64,000 nt of DNA from Microstegium vimineum. Lineage: Eukaryota; Streptophyta; Magnoliopsida; Poales; Poaceae. Both the position numbers and the translations under genes were made by a program. The notes under the pieces are model-generated. The model saw only the letters and a program-made list of their open reading frames with translations. It was not told where the DNA came from and ran no database searches. The DNA is taken from NCBI GenBank assembly GCA_022036555.1, contig CM039134.1:12958818-13022817 (forward strand), written 5' to 3'. This document shows, piece after piece, positions 13,035-24,551 of the stretch (its first letter is position 1; every line of letters begins with the position of its first letter).

Positions 13035-13260
13035 ACCCGTACTAAATCCTAAATCCTATATCAATAAAATCCTAAATCCTAAATCCTACATACATCCTAA
13101 AGCAAATCCAACCGCAAATCCTAAATCCTAAACCAAATAAACCTAACTCCTAGATACATCCTAAGTCAAATCCTACCTAAATCCTACAATAAATATTTTC
13201 TACATCATATACTCCATCAATCCTACATCTTAGAACTAAATCCTACAACTAAAGCAACTA
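13035..13260. repeat. Degenerate AAATCCT repeat
   Basis: About 220 bp of imperfect heptamer-like units (AAATCCT, ACATCCT, AAATCCTAC) upstream of the transposase remnant, on its 5' side. It resembles but is not the plant telomere repeat CCCTAAA. Confidence 0.75.
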
Positions 13261-13299
13261 CAAATGCAAAGAAATGAAAAAAACAAAAAAAAACTCACC

Positions 13300-13460
13300 G
13301 AGCCAACCGAGCGGTTACCGAACTCACCGGTCGGTAACCGACGCCGTCCGAACGGTAACCGCCGGGGGGGTGAGTCGGTGGCGCGCGGTCGGTAACCGAC
13401 CAAAATCACTCGGTAACCGACCCCGACCGAGCGGTTACCGAGGCTCGGTGGCGGTCGCGG
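13300..13460. repeat. hAT right subterminal repeat cluster
   Basis: Repeated CGGTTACCGA / TCGGTAACCGA units, with further copies at about 13755-13815 next to the right terminus. They mirror the left cluster. Confidence 0.85.
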
Positions 13461-13838
13461 GCGTGTGGGAGCGGGTGCGGGGCGGATAGGGTTTGGGGGG
13501 CGGCCGGGATCCCCCCCCCCCCTGACAGCTCCCTTATAGGAGGCGGCAGGAGGCAATGGGCCGCATGGGCCCTTAATGGGCCGGCCGTTTTTTTTCTTTT
13601 TTCTTTTTTTTTCAAACTTAAACACGTCCAAAAAAAATAGCAAACGAACTCCAATTTGAAAATTTTTTACACCATTGGACTCTATAAATCGTGAACTATT
13701 TTTAGGAATTTTTTCAGAATTTTTTTTTAAAATTTAAATTTAAAATTTAAATTCAAACCGGTACCGAAATCGAACCGCCCGCGGCCGGTTTGTCGGTTAC
13801 CGCGGTAACCGTTCGGGATTAAAAACCCTGTGTAGGAG

Positions 13839-15049
13839 ATCCATCGGTAGCTGGGGCCGTATAGCTCCTACTAGTGCCTGTAGCTACTAGCTAGGTCTCC
13901 TGCGCTGTCAGACATTGCTAGTACACGGCGTGCATTCCTCCGATCCAGCGCTGTCTAGGATCGCAGTAGTAGTACGTGGTGTGTCCTAGTTTCAGCTACT
14001 CTCTTCGTCCCTAGAAAGTAATGTTTTTGACTTTTTAATATCGTGTTTGATCATTTACTTTATTTAAAATATTTTTGTAAATTATAAATAAATAAATTAT
14101 TATTAAAATATTTTTAACGATAAAATATATAAAATAAATAAATAATATTTATAAAAAACTTTAAATAAGACGAACGTTTAAAGAAAATGACACGGATTCT
14201 AAAGTGTTACTTTCATAGATCAACGCGACCGCGCCGGCCGACCCATTATTCATGGAGAGGATCGATCGAGGAAGAGATGGAACGTACAAGTGGTGGTGAA
14301 AACAGATGGGATGGGATGGACGATCGGCCGATATAGCAGCGAGTGCACCAGCAGTTGTTGCGAGTGCCGGCCGGGCCCCTGCTACCACTGCCATCGACGG
14401 ACGAGACGACGGCCGGTGCGTGGTCGTCTGCCAGGCCGGCCGGCGGACCATTTATTCATCCATTCATGTCTGCGCAAGACACTGCTGGGACAGGGCACAG
14501 GAGCGCTTTCTCATGTGTTTTTCTGGTCGGAGGCTACGGCGCCAGCGCCATGTCTTGTCCATGTCGCAAAGTTAAGAAGTTGAATTCCTACAAAAATTCT
14601 TGCGATTCTAGACAAGCGCCATCGCTTTTGGGTCGTGTTCTGTTCTATCCTATCCGCATCCGCTGCATTATTTTCCATGGCGGGCTCTGAGAGTGCCATC
14701 TTCTAGGGGCGGGACCAGCCACCATGCCACTCCCGAAATGTTGGGATCGAGTAACGGCAGCGTGGATAAGATGTCACTTTTAGAAGGTGGTAGATCTCAT
14801 GTAGTTGGCGACAATTCAAATGAACAGATAGATCTCATCGAGTGATGGTCTTCAAATTCCATTTAGGGGCCGTTTGGTTTCCTAGAATTGAATCACTTTC
14901 TTTGAATAAAATTCTAGGAATTGATTTGTGTAGAATTGAATCAGCTGGAAACTGATTCATTTCCATTATTCTTGTTTAGATGCAAACATAATTGAATTTC
15001 TAGAATTAAAATGAAAATGTTGTTTGGCTAACTTAGATCAAGAATTGAA
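13839..15049. other. Intergenic DNA
   Basis: No gene recognised. A segment at about 13995-14215 has weak Stowaway-like ends (CTCTTCGTCCCTAGAAAGTAATG against ACGGATTCTAAAGTGTTACTTTC inverted). At 14870-15020 there is a GGGGCCGTTTGGTTTCC start of a MITE-like sequence without a clear partner end. Confidence 0.5.
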
Positions 15050-15390
15050 CCTACAATCACGGGAAGCAGTGAAACACAAGCTGACGCCGCTGGGGCACCG
15101 CACCTCGCACAGCGGCTACGCCTCGTCGGCGGCGTCCACGCGGATGGCGCGGATGACGCTGGGGCACCACTCCACGTATGACTGGAGGAGCCGCTGCACC
15201 ACGGCCTCGTCGCAGATGGCGGTGCACCTGGACGCCATGCACCAGATCTGCTTGTTGCCGAGGTCGAGCGCGGCCACAAAGTGCTGCGTCCAGCGGTCGT
15301 TGCACAAGGAGTGGCCGCAGTCCATGCCGGAGACATCGCGCGGCGGGAAGTCCTCGAAGCACACCTCGCAGAGCACCCTGCTGCTGCTTC
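15050..15390 (-). pseudogene. RBR (ARIADNE-type) ubiquitin ligase fragment
   Basis: The minus strand encodes a RING1-type stretch (about 15380-15180): LCEVCFEDFPPRDVSGMDCG, then H-x-LCND and WTQHFVAALDLGNKQIWC. Next comes a shortened piece with WCPSV and AIRVDAADEA, an in-frame TAG, then CEVRCPSGVS, which resembles the start of the in-between-RING domain. Sequence between RLL and EWCPSV is shorter than in ARI proteins, one RING Cys is replaced (CNDRW where the family has CNDCW), and RING2 and the C-terminal domain are missing. In intact ARI proteins these domains bind an E2 and pass ubiquitin through a RING2 cysteine. Here it is a broken fragment, probably a captured or retroposed piece. Confidence 0.72.
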
Positions 15391-16392
15391 GTAGAAAACG
15401 CTCGTTGAAAATAATGTTGAAGTCGTGTTGCTGAATAGGACCAAACTGAAATGTTCTTACACAACCGACACATGAAGTAGACTTCGTAGAACTGTAGTGT
15501 GGTGTCCTTTTGTTGCTTCAAAAAAATGTTAAAAAATCGAACTGTCCTCTTAAGTACGTATATTTGTGCACTGTCTAATGCCGATTGATTATAATATTTT
15601 AATAGGCCGAATGTGGCATGGTTCACACAGTCTTTAGAAACGTTCGGTTTCTCTAGTGTGCACGATTTGTTTAATTGAATGTTTCTTTTCCTCGGCTCGA
15701 TTGAGGAGTATACTAGGAGCGGCTCTTATGATACAGAGACGAACATATAGATCATTTTGGTCGCTAAATTTTAACTCGGTGCTAGACAATGAACTTCAAT
15801 ATATTTCACAGGCGCCTTAGAAGAAACACCTGTTTTTTCAATGGCAAATAGATAATTCTTTCGAATTTAAAACTACATTCCATGATTTTGCCGCTCCTTG
15901 TTTAGAGCGAACTCAAGGAAGGAATGACAACGTTAATTTCGACGACTCTTTGGCCACTCGTCCTCCATTGAGATCGCCGGAGATCGAAGAGGTCAACTGG
16001 CTGGAGATCGCTGGAGATGGAAACTCGTCCGGAACAGTGAATGACATTCAAACCAAAGTTTTCACCCAAAGATCAAACTAGATAAGCGTAGGGGTCAACA
16101 GAGCGAGAGTTGTCGATACTTGAGCATACAAAAATCAAGGCTGGTTTACACCTGTTATGCTTGTCACAGGTGGCAACTTGGCTAGGAATAGAATTTACCA
16201 GATTGCAAATATCACTTAACGTTCTCAGAGTAGTTGTTCGTTCTCAAGGTTCTACAGAAGCTCTAAGATCAAATGCAACGCTAGAAGTTGTTGGCACCAA
16301 CAATTTGGTTATTATTCACTCGAGCGTACCCAAAAATAAAGCGTGACACCAAAACGATAAGTATAATGTCATGGAAATATCTCGCTGGCACA
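15391..16392. other. Intergenic DNA and probable aldolase 3' UTR
   Basis: No gene recognised. The right-hand part next to 16392 should hold the 3' untranslated region and poly-A site of the minus-strand aldolase gene. Confidence 0.55.
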
Positions 16393-19300
16393 TTAGTAGG
16401 TGTAGCCCTTCTGGAACATGCCTTTCTTTGCCTCGTCGCTCTCACCCTCACCAGTGTAGCGACCGAGCTGTGCCAGCGAGTTGGCCTTTGCGCGCGCCAG
16501 CAGGGCCTTCTGCGCTGCCTCCACGTTCTCAGGGCGCCCTTGCCATGTCTTTAGCACCGAGTTCTGCAGAGCCCGGGCATACGAGAATGATACATGCCAT
16601 GGGTTCGGAGACTGGTTCATTGCATTCAGGTTCAGAGTTGCCTGCACCTCGGATTGTCCACCAGAAAGGAACTGCAGAAGAAATCAGTTATAACGATTGA
16701 TTATCTGATTTTATATGCAGATTATTTGCTCCAAGAGTCAAGATGATACCATGATTCCAGGAACAGCTGGAGGTACTCTCCTCCTGAGCATTGTTAGCGT
16801 GTACTTTGCAATGGCTTCTGGAGAAGCCTTCTCCTTGTGCTCAGCTCCAGGAGTGACCATGCTGGGCTTCAGCAGGATACCCTCAAACAGAACATTGTTT
16901 TGGGCCAAGTAGAAGAACACCTCAGACCACACTTTCTCTGCCACCTCAAGTGTTCTTTCGATCCCATGGTCTCCATCAAGAAGGATCTCTGGCTCCACAA
17001 TTGGCACTAAGCCATTATCCTGTAGATTATTCATGTTGAAACATGATAAACAAAGATGACATTATTGCTGCCCAGTGTAAAGTTGTAAAGCATGCATCCA
17101 AATTGGGCTGTAAGAGTCTGATGGAAAGGTTACACTACATGATTCCTTTTTTTTTTTGCTTCATTTCAAGAATACATGTGCGGTGTCAGCTCAATTAGAA
17201 GTGCATGTTAACTTGTTGAGCACACAGTGTGCCTAATAATATATATTAGATATTTATAAACACCTCAGGCTGAACACCAAATAAGTTCATACATGATTCA
17301 TCATTCTGTACAGAATAAAGTCTGACCCCCATTCAATCCATTCAAACACCATGTCTTTCTATTCACAGCAACTGCAGCACAACTAATGTGTATGATTTCA
17401 CGAACAGCACAAGTGCCCATATGAATGCAGAAAGGTACAACACCAGAGCTCCATGAGCCATCAAATAAAATTTTATTGAGATGTTTCCACAGTTGCAGTT
17501 TATTTTGTTACCTGAGCAATAGCAGCATATCGAGCAAGTCCCCATGCTGCTTCCTTCACTGCTAATGCAGATGGACCACAAGGGATGCTAACAACAGTCC
17601 TCCTGGAGAATATCAATAACCATAGCAACTTTAGAAAGGAAACACCAATAAGATTAGTTGACACATGAATAGTTGGAGTATGAACGAACCACTTTGCGAA
17701 GCGCGCCCCTGCTTATAGTACTCAGCACACCTTGAAGCCAAACCATCAAGACCTTGGCACCACGATTCATTGTTGGATCCAGGCAATGGAACCAAACCCT
17801 GATTAATGAAACCAAATCAGTCAAGTAGTGAGAATCATAATGTTAGAAGCAACATGTGTGCTAACATGATATAAGAATAAGATGATGACATGCATACCTT
17901 GTCAACCTTGATGCCGGGCATGATATTCTGATCCTTCAAGCAGTCAACAAACTTCTTGCCATCTGTAGTTGATTGATAAAGAGTCTCCTCAAACAGAATA
18001 GCACCAGAAATGTATTCACCAAGACCAGCAGTTGTCAGCAAAAGCTGCCTGTAAGCCTGGCGGTTAGGTTCTGTGTTGTCCAAACCAATTGACGATAGCC
18101 TCTTTCCGCATGTTGCATTTGACTCATCAATTGCCAGAATACCACGCCCAGAGGAAGCAACTGATTTCTGCAGATAAAGTTACAACAATTAGATTAGTAT
18201 TCACGAAAACAACAGAAAAAAATGAATCACGGTTAAGAAGAAATAAGCAATAGTGGGAAAGGAGAATGACTTAGAACTTAGAAGAAGTGAGGAACATATT
18301 GCCATAATAAAGTTCAACCAATCAAACAGTCATGAGTGTTAACACCAATAGATGGAGCACATAACTCAAAATATGGTTGACAGGCTTGCACAAACTTACT
18401 ATCAATCAACAGACACAAACAAAGAAGCATTGCAGTTGATATCAGAAAAGCTCCAATATCCACAGTATACAGAGGAAGTGCCTAATTCACACTTGAGCAC
18501 TACTTGTAAGTTTTGTACATTTTAGATCCTTGCATTGAAACATTAATCAGAAATCAGATGCAGAGAATTGCACATCAGCATTTTAACAAATAGTAATGCA
18601 TAACTTATTACAATTAAGAAGCCACAAAAAGTCAAAAGCTTGTATTGCCTTTGAACCAATTTGGTGACATTAGCAGTTTAATAGTCTTCAGATCAACATT
18701 CCCCTGAAGTCCATGCTAATAGAAAAGTTGTGCAGAGACTGAAGCAGTCAAAATGAGCACACTTCATTTTTAAGTGCCTGCCCAGAGGCAGATAGATAAT
18801 CAAGATAGTCTTTAATCATATCAAAATATGAACTATAAGTGGATCACACAACTATGAATAATTAATAACAGAGAGTAGGTGAATTACTGATGCTAATCAG
18901 TTCATAAGAAAATAAGAACTAACACCCAACAATAAGCACACAATTCAGATGACTGCGATTAGGAGTCTAGTAGAGATCACAAACAGTAAAGTCAGTGAGA
19001 ACTTTGTCAATTCGATTCAAGTATTTCATATATCAGATTTTGTATGGGATCTTTGAGCAGATATAAGCACAAGTAACATGGTTTTATGCACCACAGCTGA
19101 ACATCCCTACATAACACAGGATATGTGCACATCGTCTAATTTCTTAAGAACTTCTATGGCACCTGGAATCTCAATTTTGTTTGCATGGAGAAGAATACAA
19201 TGAGCAATGCAGCTTGTACTCAAGTAAAGCACTCTGTGACTGAACACTACGCCCCCCATAGATGTTGACATGTATATACGTATGCATCGCAACGAATAGG

Positions 19301-19719
19301 TACCAAGGAAAATGTTTCTTCAACCTAAATTTGAATCGAGTAAACCAAAAGAAAAAATATCGGTGTCTTCCTCATCATCCTTAGTCCCGCCGAACAGTGC
19401 CAATCGTTCACAGATCAATCAACAGATACGTACAAACAAGGAATCATCGCAACATGTCCACATCACAGATCGCCCCGCAAGACACGTGCAACAACCCGAA
19501 AGCCAGATCCTCGGCCGGCAGGTAATCCACACACATACTGAGGGACCAGATGTAGGGTTTGGTGGTGGGGTGGGGGCTCACCGCGGTGGAGACGAGCTCG
19601 TCGGAGTAGGAGCCTGCGGCGGCGCGGATCACCGTCGCGCGGCGGGCGGGCGCGGATCGGCGCGTGCGGCCGCCAGCAAGCAAGCCGGTGGCCGGGGAGC
19701 TCAGCTTCGCCGTCGCCAT
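16393..19719 (-). CDS. FBA: Fructose-bisphosphate aldolase, class I, plastid
   Basis: Catalyses reversible cleavage of fructose 1,6-bisphosphate (and sedoheptulose 1,7-bisphosphate) to triose phosphates in the stroma, in the Calvin cycle and plastid glycolysis. Exons on the minus strand: 19582-19719, 17898-18167, 17690-17798, 17512-17602, 16750-17019 and 16393-16671 (stop TAA). Exon 1 is a Ser/Ala/Arg-rich transit peptide with a likely cleavage near VIRAAAGSYSDELV. Exon 2 holds GILAIDES and ILFEETLYQ; exon 5 holds LLKPSMVTPG with the Schiff-base Lys; the protein ends KGYTY with the C-terminal Tyr. Total is about 385 aa, normal for the family. Oddity: exon 3 is 109 bp where 110 bp is needed. 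One G is missing in the G run after YYKQG (about 17703-17710), which puts ARFAKW out of frame. Either an assembly error or a disabling mutation. Confidence 0.93.
18168..19581 (-). other. Aldolase first intron (1.4 kb)
   Basis: AT-rich, bounded by CG|GTGAGC at 19581 and CTGCAG at 18168. I see no transposon ends or gene in it. Long first introns often carry expression enhancers in plants; nothing in the sequence proves that here. Confidence 0.7.
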
Positions 19720-20011
19720 AGGTTGGTACGTTGGTCCGTCAGGTGTGTTCGATCGGTGTTTGGTTTCCCGACGCGAGGGCTAAGAATAAGAATTGTCCAG
19801 GAACAGAAACTAGGTGGTGGGTTGGTAGCAGACGAGACGAGACGAGACATGTGAGAAACCAGTAGGATGTACTTTTATGCCTAGGTCCTTTTCTTTCCTT
19901 TATTTATGTTTTCATTTCTTAATTAAACATCTCCTAACCATTTATATTTCTTAATTAAACATCTCATAAAATGGTCATTCCTTATTTTTGTGAATGTATA
20001 AGTTTGTTATT
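19720..20011 (-). promoter_or_regulatory. Aldolase 5' leader and proximal promoter
   Basis: Only about 290 bp separate the aldolase ATG from the end of the reversed solo LTR at 20012. On the minus strand a weak TATA-like GCATAAAAGT lies near 19871-19880, about 155 bp upstream of the ATG. A direct repeat of TTTCTTAATTAAACATCTC occurs at about 19914-19932 and 19946-19964. More distal promoter elements, if any, have been pushed beyond the LTR. Confidence 0.5.
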
Positions 20012-23000
20012 TGTCACACCCAAGTTTAAGGATAAAATTGAATATAAATAACTCATGTGTGCCCAGAGATCAATCACACACATAAGCCGACAAATCTTTA
20101 AATAGTATCATCACTGAGTGTTTATTACATAACGAATAATATTCTTAAACAAAACAGCAGAAAATAAAGATAACTCTCGCGACGAAGCTCCACTTCACAG
20201 GGAACGCCGACTAGTTGACCACTAGCCTGGTACTCCTCACGGTAGCCTTCATAGCCATCTGAAGGGGTTGAGAAAGCAAGAGTGAGCACTTAAAGTACCC
20301 AGCAAGAGTAACACAGGGTTATGAAGCTCAAAGGTTGACATTGTATGTACTGCGGTTGCTTTTATCTTGGTCAAGTTTTACCAACACTTAGCTTTAATTA
20401 TGCATACCTAGTTGATAACCACATGATATAAGATTAATAAACAACATTAACAATTAAACCACATGATCATCTACACTGTGAGTTTTTCAGGCCGCTCGTA
20501 ACCGTGAGCACGGCTATCATGATAGATTTACACTCTGCAGAGGTTATACACTTTACCCAAAGCTATGTTACCCACATGCCCGGGTTTATAACTCCCATAA
20601 CACTTCCAAGGTGAATGGGCAGGGAACACTACGAAGTCTTTCAAAAACTCGTTCTAGCATGTAGCGGACCCTACGGACCCAATGCAAAGGGGAATATGGA
20701 ACACCCCGATGGTACCACCCGCAGCGGTCCCCACACAAGCTATACCCCATAACCAGCTCGGCAAAGGTGCCTTTCACGAACCACAAGCATGCTAGTACAA
20801 ACTTCATACTTAACTAAAGTCAGAGCCATCATAGCACTCGTGGTTGTATTTGGAATCCCAGCTTTTGCCCTACAGTGGGGTCCTATTCCATGTTGCTACA
20901 AAAGCCAATTTTATCTCATTGTTGCATATATCATTAATCAATATTCACTTCAATATTCATCATTGAAGAATCATTACCCTAGTTGGTTTCAGTGATTAAC
21001 GACAATTAGAGATTATTATGGCTAACGTGTGTTTTGCAGAAGCTATGCGTAGCTTAGCCATAGTGATCAACAAGAATGGGCATTTATGGTCATCACTTAG
21101 CCCCCAAGATGGATATCGTTTCAGATTTCAAGCAGACATGATGAAGACCCTAAAATGATAGGCTAAGTGTCATAAGGTGATGAAGGGCACTTAGAAATAG
21201 ATAGGGCTTCCCTCTTTGTCTTTGACCGTACTATTAAGAGGGGTTGAGACTAGTAGCTTGACTTAGGAAAGCTTCATGACTTAGGTGTGGTGCACACTTG
21301 ACTTCCTTAGCTCTAAGCAAGCCTATGGTGACCGTAAGATAGCCTAAAACAACTTCCATTTTCATCGCGATGAAAAACAAAGTTGATAGAACTGTTTTCT
21401 GGGCGTCGGACGCTCCTGAGTGAGGCGTCGGACTCTGTCTGTCGCGTCGGACAAAGGCGCCGGACGCTGGGTGGTTGAGTCCACAGCGTCCGTCGACCTT
21501 CCAGTGGAGATGTTTTCTTGCTAAGTTTTTCAGGGTCCGTCGGACGCTGTCCGTCGACCTTCCAGAGAGGGTGTTTTTTCAGCCCGAGCCAGAGTGCAGC
21601 GTCGGACGCTGGGATGAGCGTCCATCGCCCAGTGACGTAGCATCCATCGCTGGAAATAGTGTGTCAGAACTAGTCGTTGGGCAAGGCGTCGGAGCGTCCG
21701 TCGCCCAAACTATGAACAGAACTAGCCGTTGGGGCATGCGACGGACCGTCCGTCGCCTAGTCGACAGAGCGTCCGTCGCCAACTTAAGTTGCCAGCCCGA
21801 GGCAGTTTTCAGAGGGTCTATTTATAGCCCCTCCCACTTCTCTCCCACCTTGCCTTTGCTCATTTGAGTTGCTGAGTTTGTTTTAGAAGGTTGGGAAGAG
21901 AGCAAGAGCCCTAGAGAGAGAGTGATTCGCGAATCCATCCATCCTCTCCTCTAGTTCATCCAAGAGTTCAAGTGTGCATCCTCTAGTTGTGAAGCTTGAG
22001 TGAGTCAAGCGAAGATTGAGGCTTGTTACTCTTGCTGATCGACATCACCTAGACAGTCCGGTGGTGCTCGGAGGAAGGTGATCGCCGGAGGATTGTCGGC
22101 GGCCCTTCTCCCTCGACGTTTGTGATCGGTTGTGGGCGATTCACCGAGCCGGAGTGGCGAAGAATCAGCCCGTAGAGAGCACTCATCCCTTGCGCGGGAT
22201 TGAGGGGGAGCTATACCTTGCGAGGTGCTCCAACGAGGACTAGGGGGGAGTGTCGACTCCTCGATACCTCAGCAAAAACATCGCCGTGTCAAGCATCTCT
22301 TTCCCTAGCTCTTCATTACTGCATTACTTTCCGCATTTATCTTTCAATTCATACTAGAATTGTGTAGGAAGTTTTCGCTTTCTATTGACTTGTTACCGCT
22401 TTCTAGCTAGGACACACAAGCGGTAGGCACTAGAGGGTTAATTGACTCTTTATAGGTTTAATTCTTGCTTAGAAATTAAAAAGAGCCCAATTCACCCCCC
22501 CCTCTTGGGCATCTTGATCCTTTCAATCATGTAAAACATAGCAAAGCTACCCACATGCATAAAAACCCATGGTGACAAGGTACAAGGATAACAAAGCTAT
22601 GGTATAGATCTAATAGGAATCAAATTAGACACATGCAATAATGACTAGATGAATTAGGGTGAATAGATAACAAGGATGATCCCATGTTAAACTTGCCTTG
22701 ATCCCAAAGCTCTTGGTGATTCTGATATGCTGCAAAGAACTCTTGCTCACCGAAGATCTCACCGGCTGAACTCGATTAACATCACCACGCAATCATCCGA
22801 ACAATCATACACGAAGCAAATAGGATATGATCAGAACATTACACCATAAAAAATAAAGAGACTTTGAAAAGGTTATAAAACAGATCTATACTTTACTACG
22901 ATCACAGAGACACGAGAACCACACTAATCGGATCTAAAACGAAGAAGTTATAGATTAAACAGGATTTTAAAAAGGACATGTTAAAGCATTAGCAAATTAA

Positions 23001-24551
23001 TTTTCTTTGATTTTCAAAAGTAATTAACATAGGTGAAATCTATACTACTGGATAGATCATGAAGTTACGGATCTAACGCAACTTGAACGGATCGATTTGG
23101 ATTTAAAATGAGCAAATTATAGACATTTGAAAATCAGTGGCAAAACTGTAATTAGGGTTTTTATTTTATTTTCGAATAAAACAGATCTGATAAAGGGAAT
23201 ACGTTTTTCCCGAGGGGAAAGCGCAAAGGGGAAAGGCGCTTTGGACTGCGGGTTTAGAGGAAAAGAGTAGGGGCTCTTTAGCAAATAGACCAGGCGAAGG
23301 GGTACGGGGTGTTCTGGTTCGTTGAATCTGAGATGGACGGTTCGGATTAGATGGGGGAGGGATAGGGCGGCGCAGAGACCGGTGGAGGGCGGCGCACGGC
23401 GGAGCTCCCTGTCCGACGGCCGAAGCTCGCCGACGATGGGCAAACCCGAGCTATGGTGCTCGGTTTGCCCAACCGAAAGCACCGGGAGAGAGGGGAGAGC
23501 GCGGCGAACTCGCCCCGGGCCACGGCGAGGCTCGGGGTTGGCCGTAGATGGCCGGCGACGTAGCGGCAACGACGACGATGATCTATAACGGCAGCGCGGG
23601 TCTTCCAGTGCGCAAAAGAGAGAGAGGACAGAGGGGAGAGGTGTTCCGCACCCACGTGAGGCGAGTGCGACGCTCGGAGGGGCTTGGGGATGGCCGAGGA
23701 TGGCCGGCCTCGACGAACAGCGGCGGCGAGGCCTTTGTGCTCGGCGACCCGATGACTCAGAGTGCAAAGGAGAGGGAGAAGAGAGAGATAGCGTGTTCGG
23801 CGACTTCGCGAGGTCGATGCGCGGGTCGGGGGGGCTTACCGCGGTCGGAGAAGCTTGGAACGGCGGTGGCTCGCTAGCGGATTGCGACAGCGCTGCGGCG
23901 GCTGCGAGGCACGGCGATGCGAGAGCTCGAGGATCGATGGGAAAGACGGCGCAAAGGTCGGCTCTATTTAAAGGACCGAGGGACGGAATCCCGTGCGGAC
24001 CCGAGCGCGGGGAAACCGCGTGCGGCGGTTGCGCACGGCGCGTCGTAGCGAAGTCCGATCCGGACACGGGAAGGAGAAGGGAGGGCTGACAGGCGGGTCC
24101 GCCCTGTCAGAGAGAGGAGGGAGGAAAAGAGCGCTGACCAGCGGGGCCGCGCTGTCAGTGGAAGAGAGGAAGCAGTGCAGTGCGGCGTGGGCCTGTGGGA
24201 TGCTGGGCCGGCCCACTGAGAAATAAAGAGAGAGAGGGGGAAGCAGGTCGGGCTCTCGGGCTAGCAGGCCGAAAGAGAGAATGGGAGAGAAAAGAGATTT
24301 TCATTTTCTTTTGATTTTTCCTTTTTGCAAATTTGATTTTCAAAATGATTTGAAATTATTTTATAGGGTTTTGCAACTTCAAACAATACAAGAAAAATGC
24401 AGGGCATGCAATGCTCAAACATGTTGGGCCTAACATGGTATTTAGTTTTAATTTTATTTATTTAATTCTATGCTTCACAAAATTATTTGAATTAAATCAG
24501 ATTAAACTCAAATTCAAACCTAATTTCTAATTTCAATTTTAGGGTTTTACA
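20012..24551 (-). mobile_element. Large solo LTR, reversed copy, split by a nested Copia LTR
   Basis: Same family as 3190-6173, on the opposite strand: plus-strand ends TGTCACACCC and GGTTTTACA. It is flanked by the duplication TTATT (20007-20011 and 24552-24556). Removing the nested insertion leaves about 2.97 kb, matching the first copy. The GC-rich block (about 23300-24250) has the TATA-like CCTTTAAATAGAGCC on the minus strand near 23960-23974. The LTR lies directly upstream of the aldolase gene in the same orientation, so its 3' end faces the gene. Confidence 0.9.
20964..22525 (+). mobile_element. Copia (SIRE-type) solo LTR nested in the large LTR
   Basis: Starts TGAAGAATCA, ends GATCCTTTCA and is flanked by ATCAT (20959-20963 and 22526-22530). 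It shares the block GTGATTAACGACAA and the polypurine/polypyrimidine end (CCCCCCCTCTTGGGCATC) with the Copia LTRs at 41723 and 57251. Length 1,562 bp. A CpG-rich cluster of GTCGGACGCT / GCGTCCGTCG units lies at about 21400-21785. Confidence 0.9.

Larger units (their letters stand above)
10415..13830 (-). mobile_element. hAT transposon, internally deleted
   Basis: The termini are CAGGGTTTTT at the left and AAAAACCCTG at the right, flanked by a perfect 8-bp duplication TGTAGGAG (10407-10414 and 13831-13838), the hallmark of hAT. The 3,416-bp element carries a BED-finger N terminus and a hAT C-terminal dimerisation region on the minus strand, but the catalytic core between them is missing. Both subterminal zones are packed with CGGTTACCGG-type palindromes, candidate transposase-binding sites. 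It is probably non-autonomous and would need a related full-length copy to move. Confidence 0.92.

Noticed and set aside
13035..13260. Interstitial telomere repeat
   Set aside because: Units are AAATCCT-like, not CCCTAAA, and they lie inside a hAT element.
23117..24067. A 316-codon minus-strand frame in the second large solo LTR
   Set aside because: It is the same GC-rich LTR block as in the first copy, and the two translations do not stay in the same frame.
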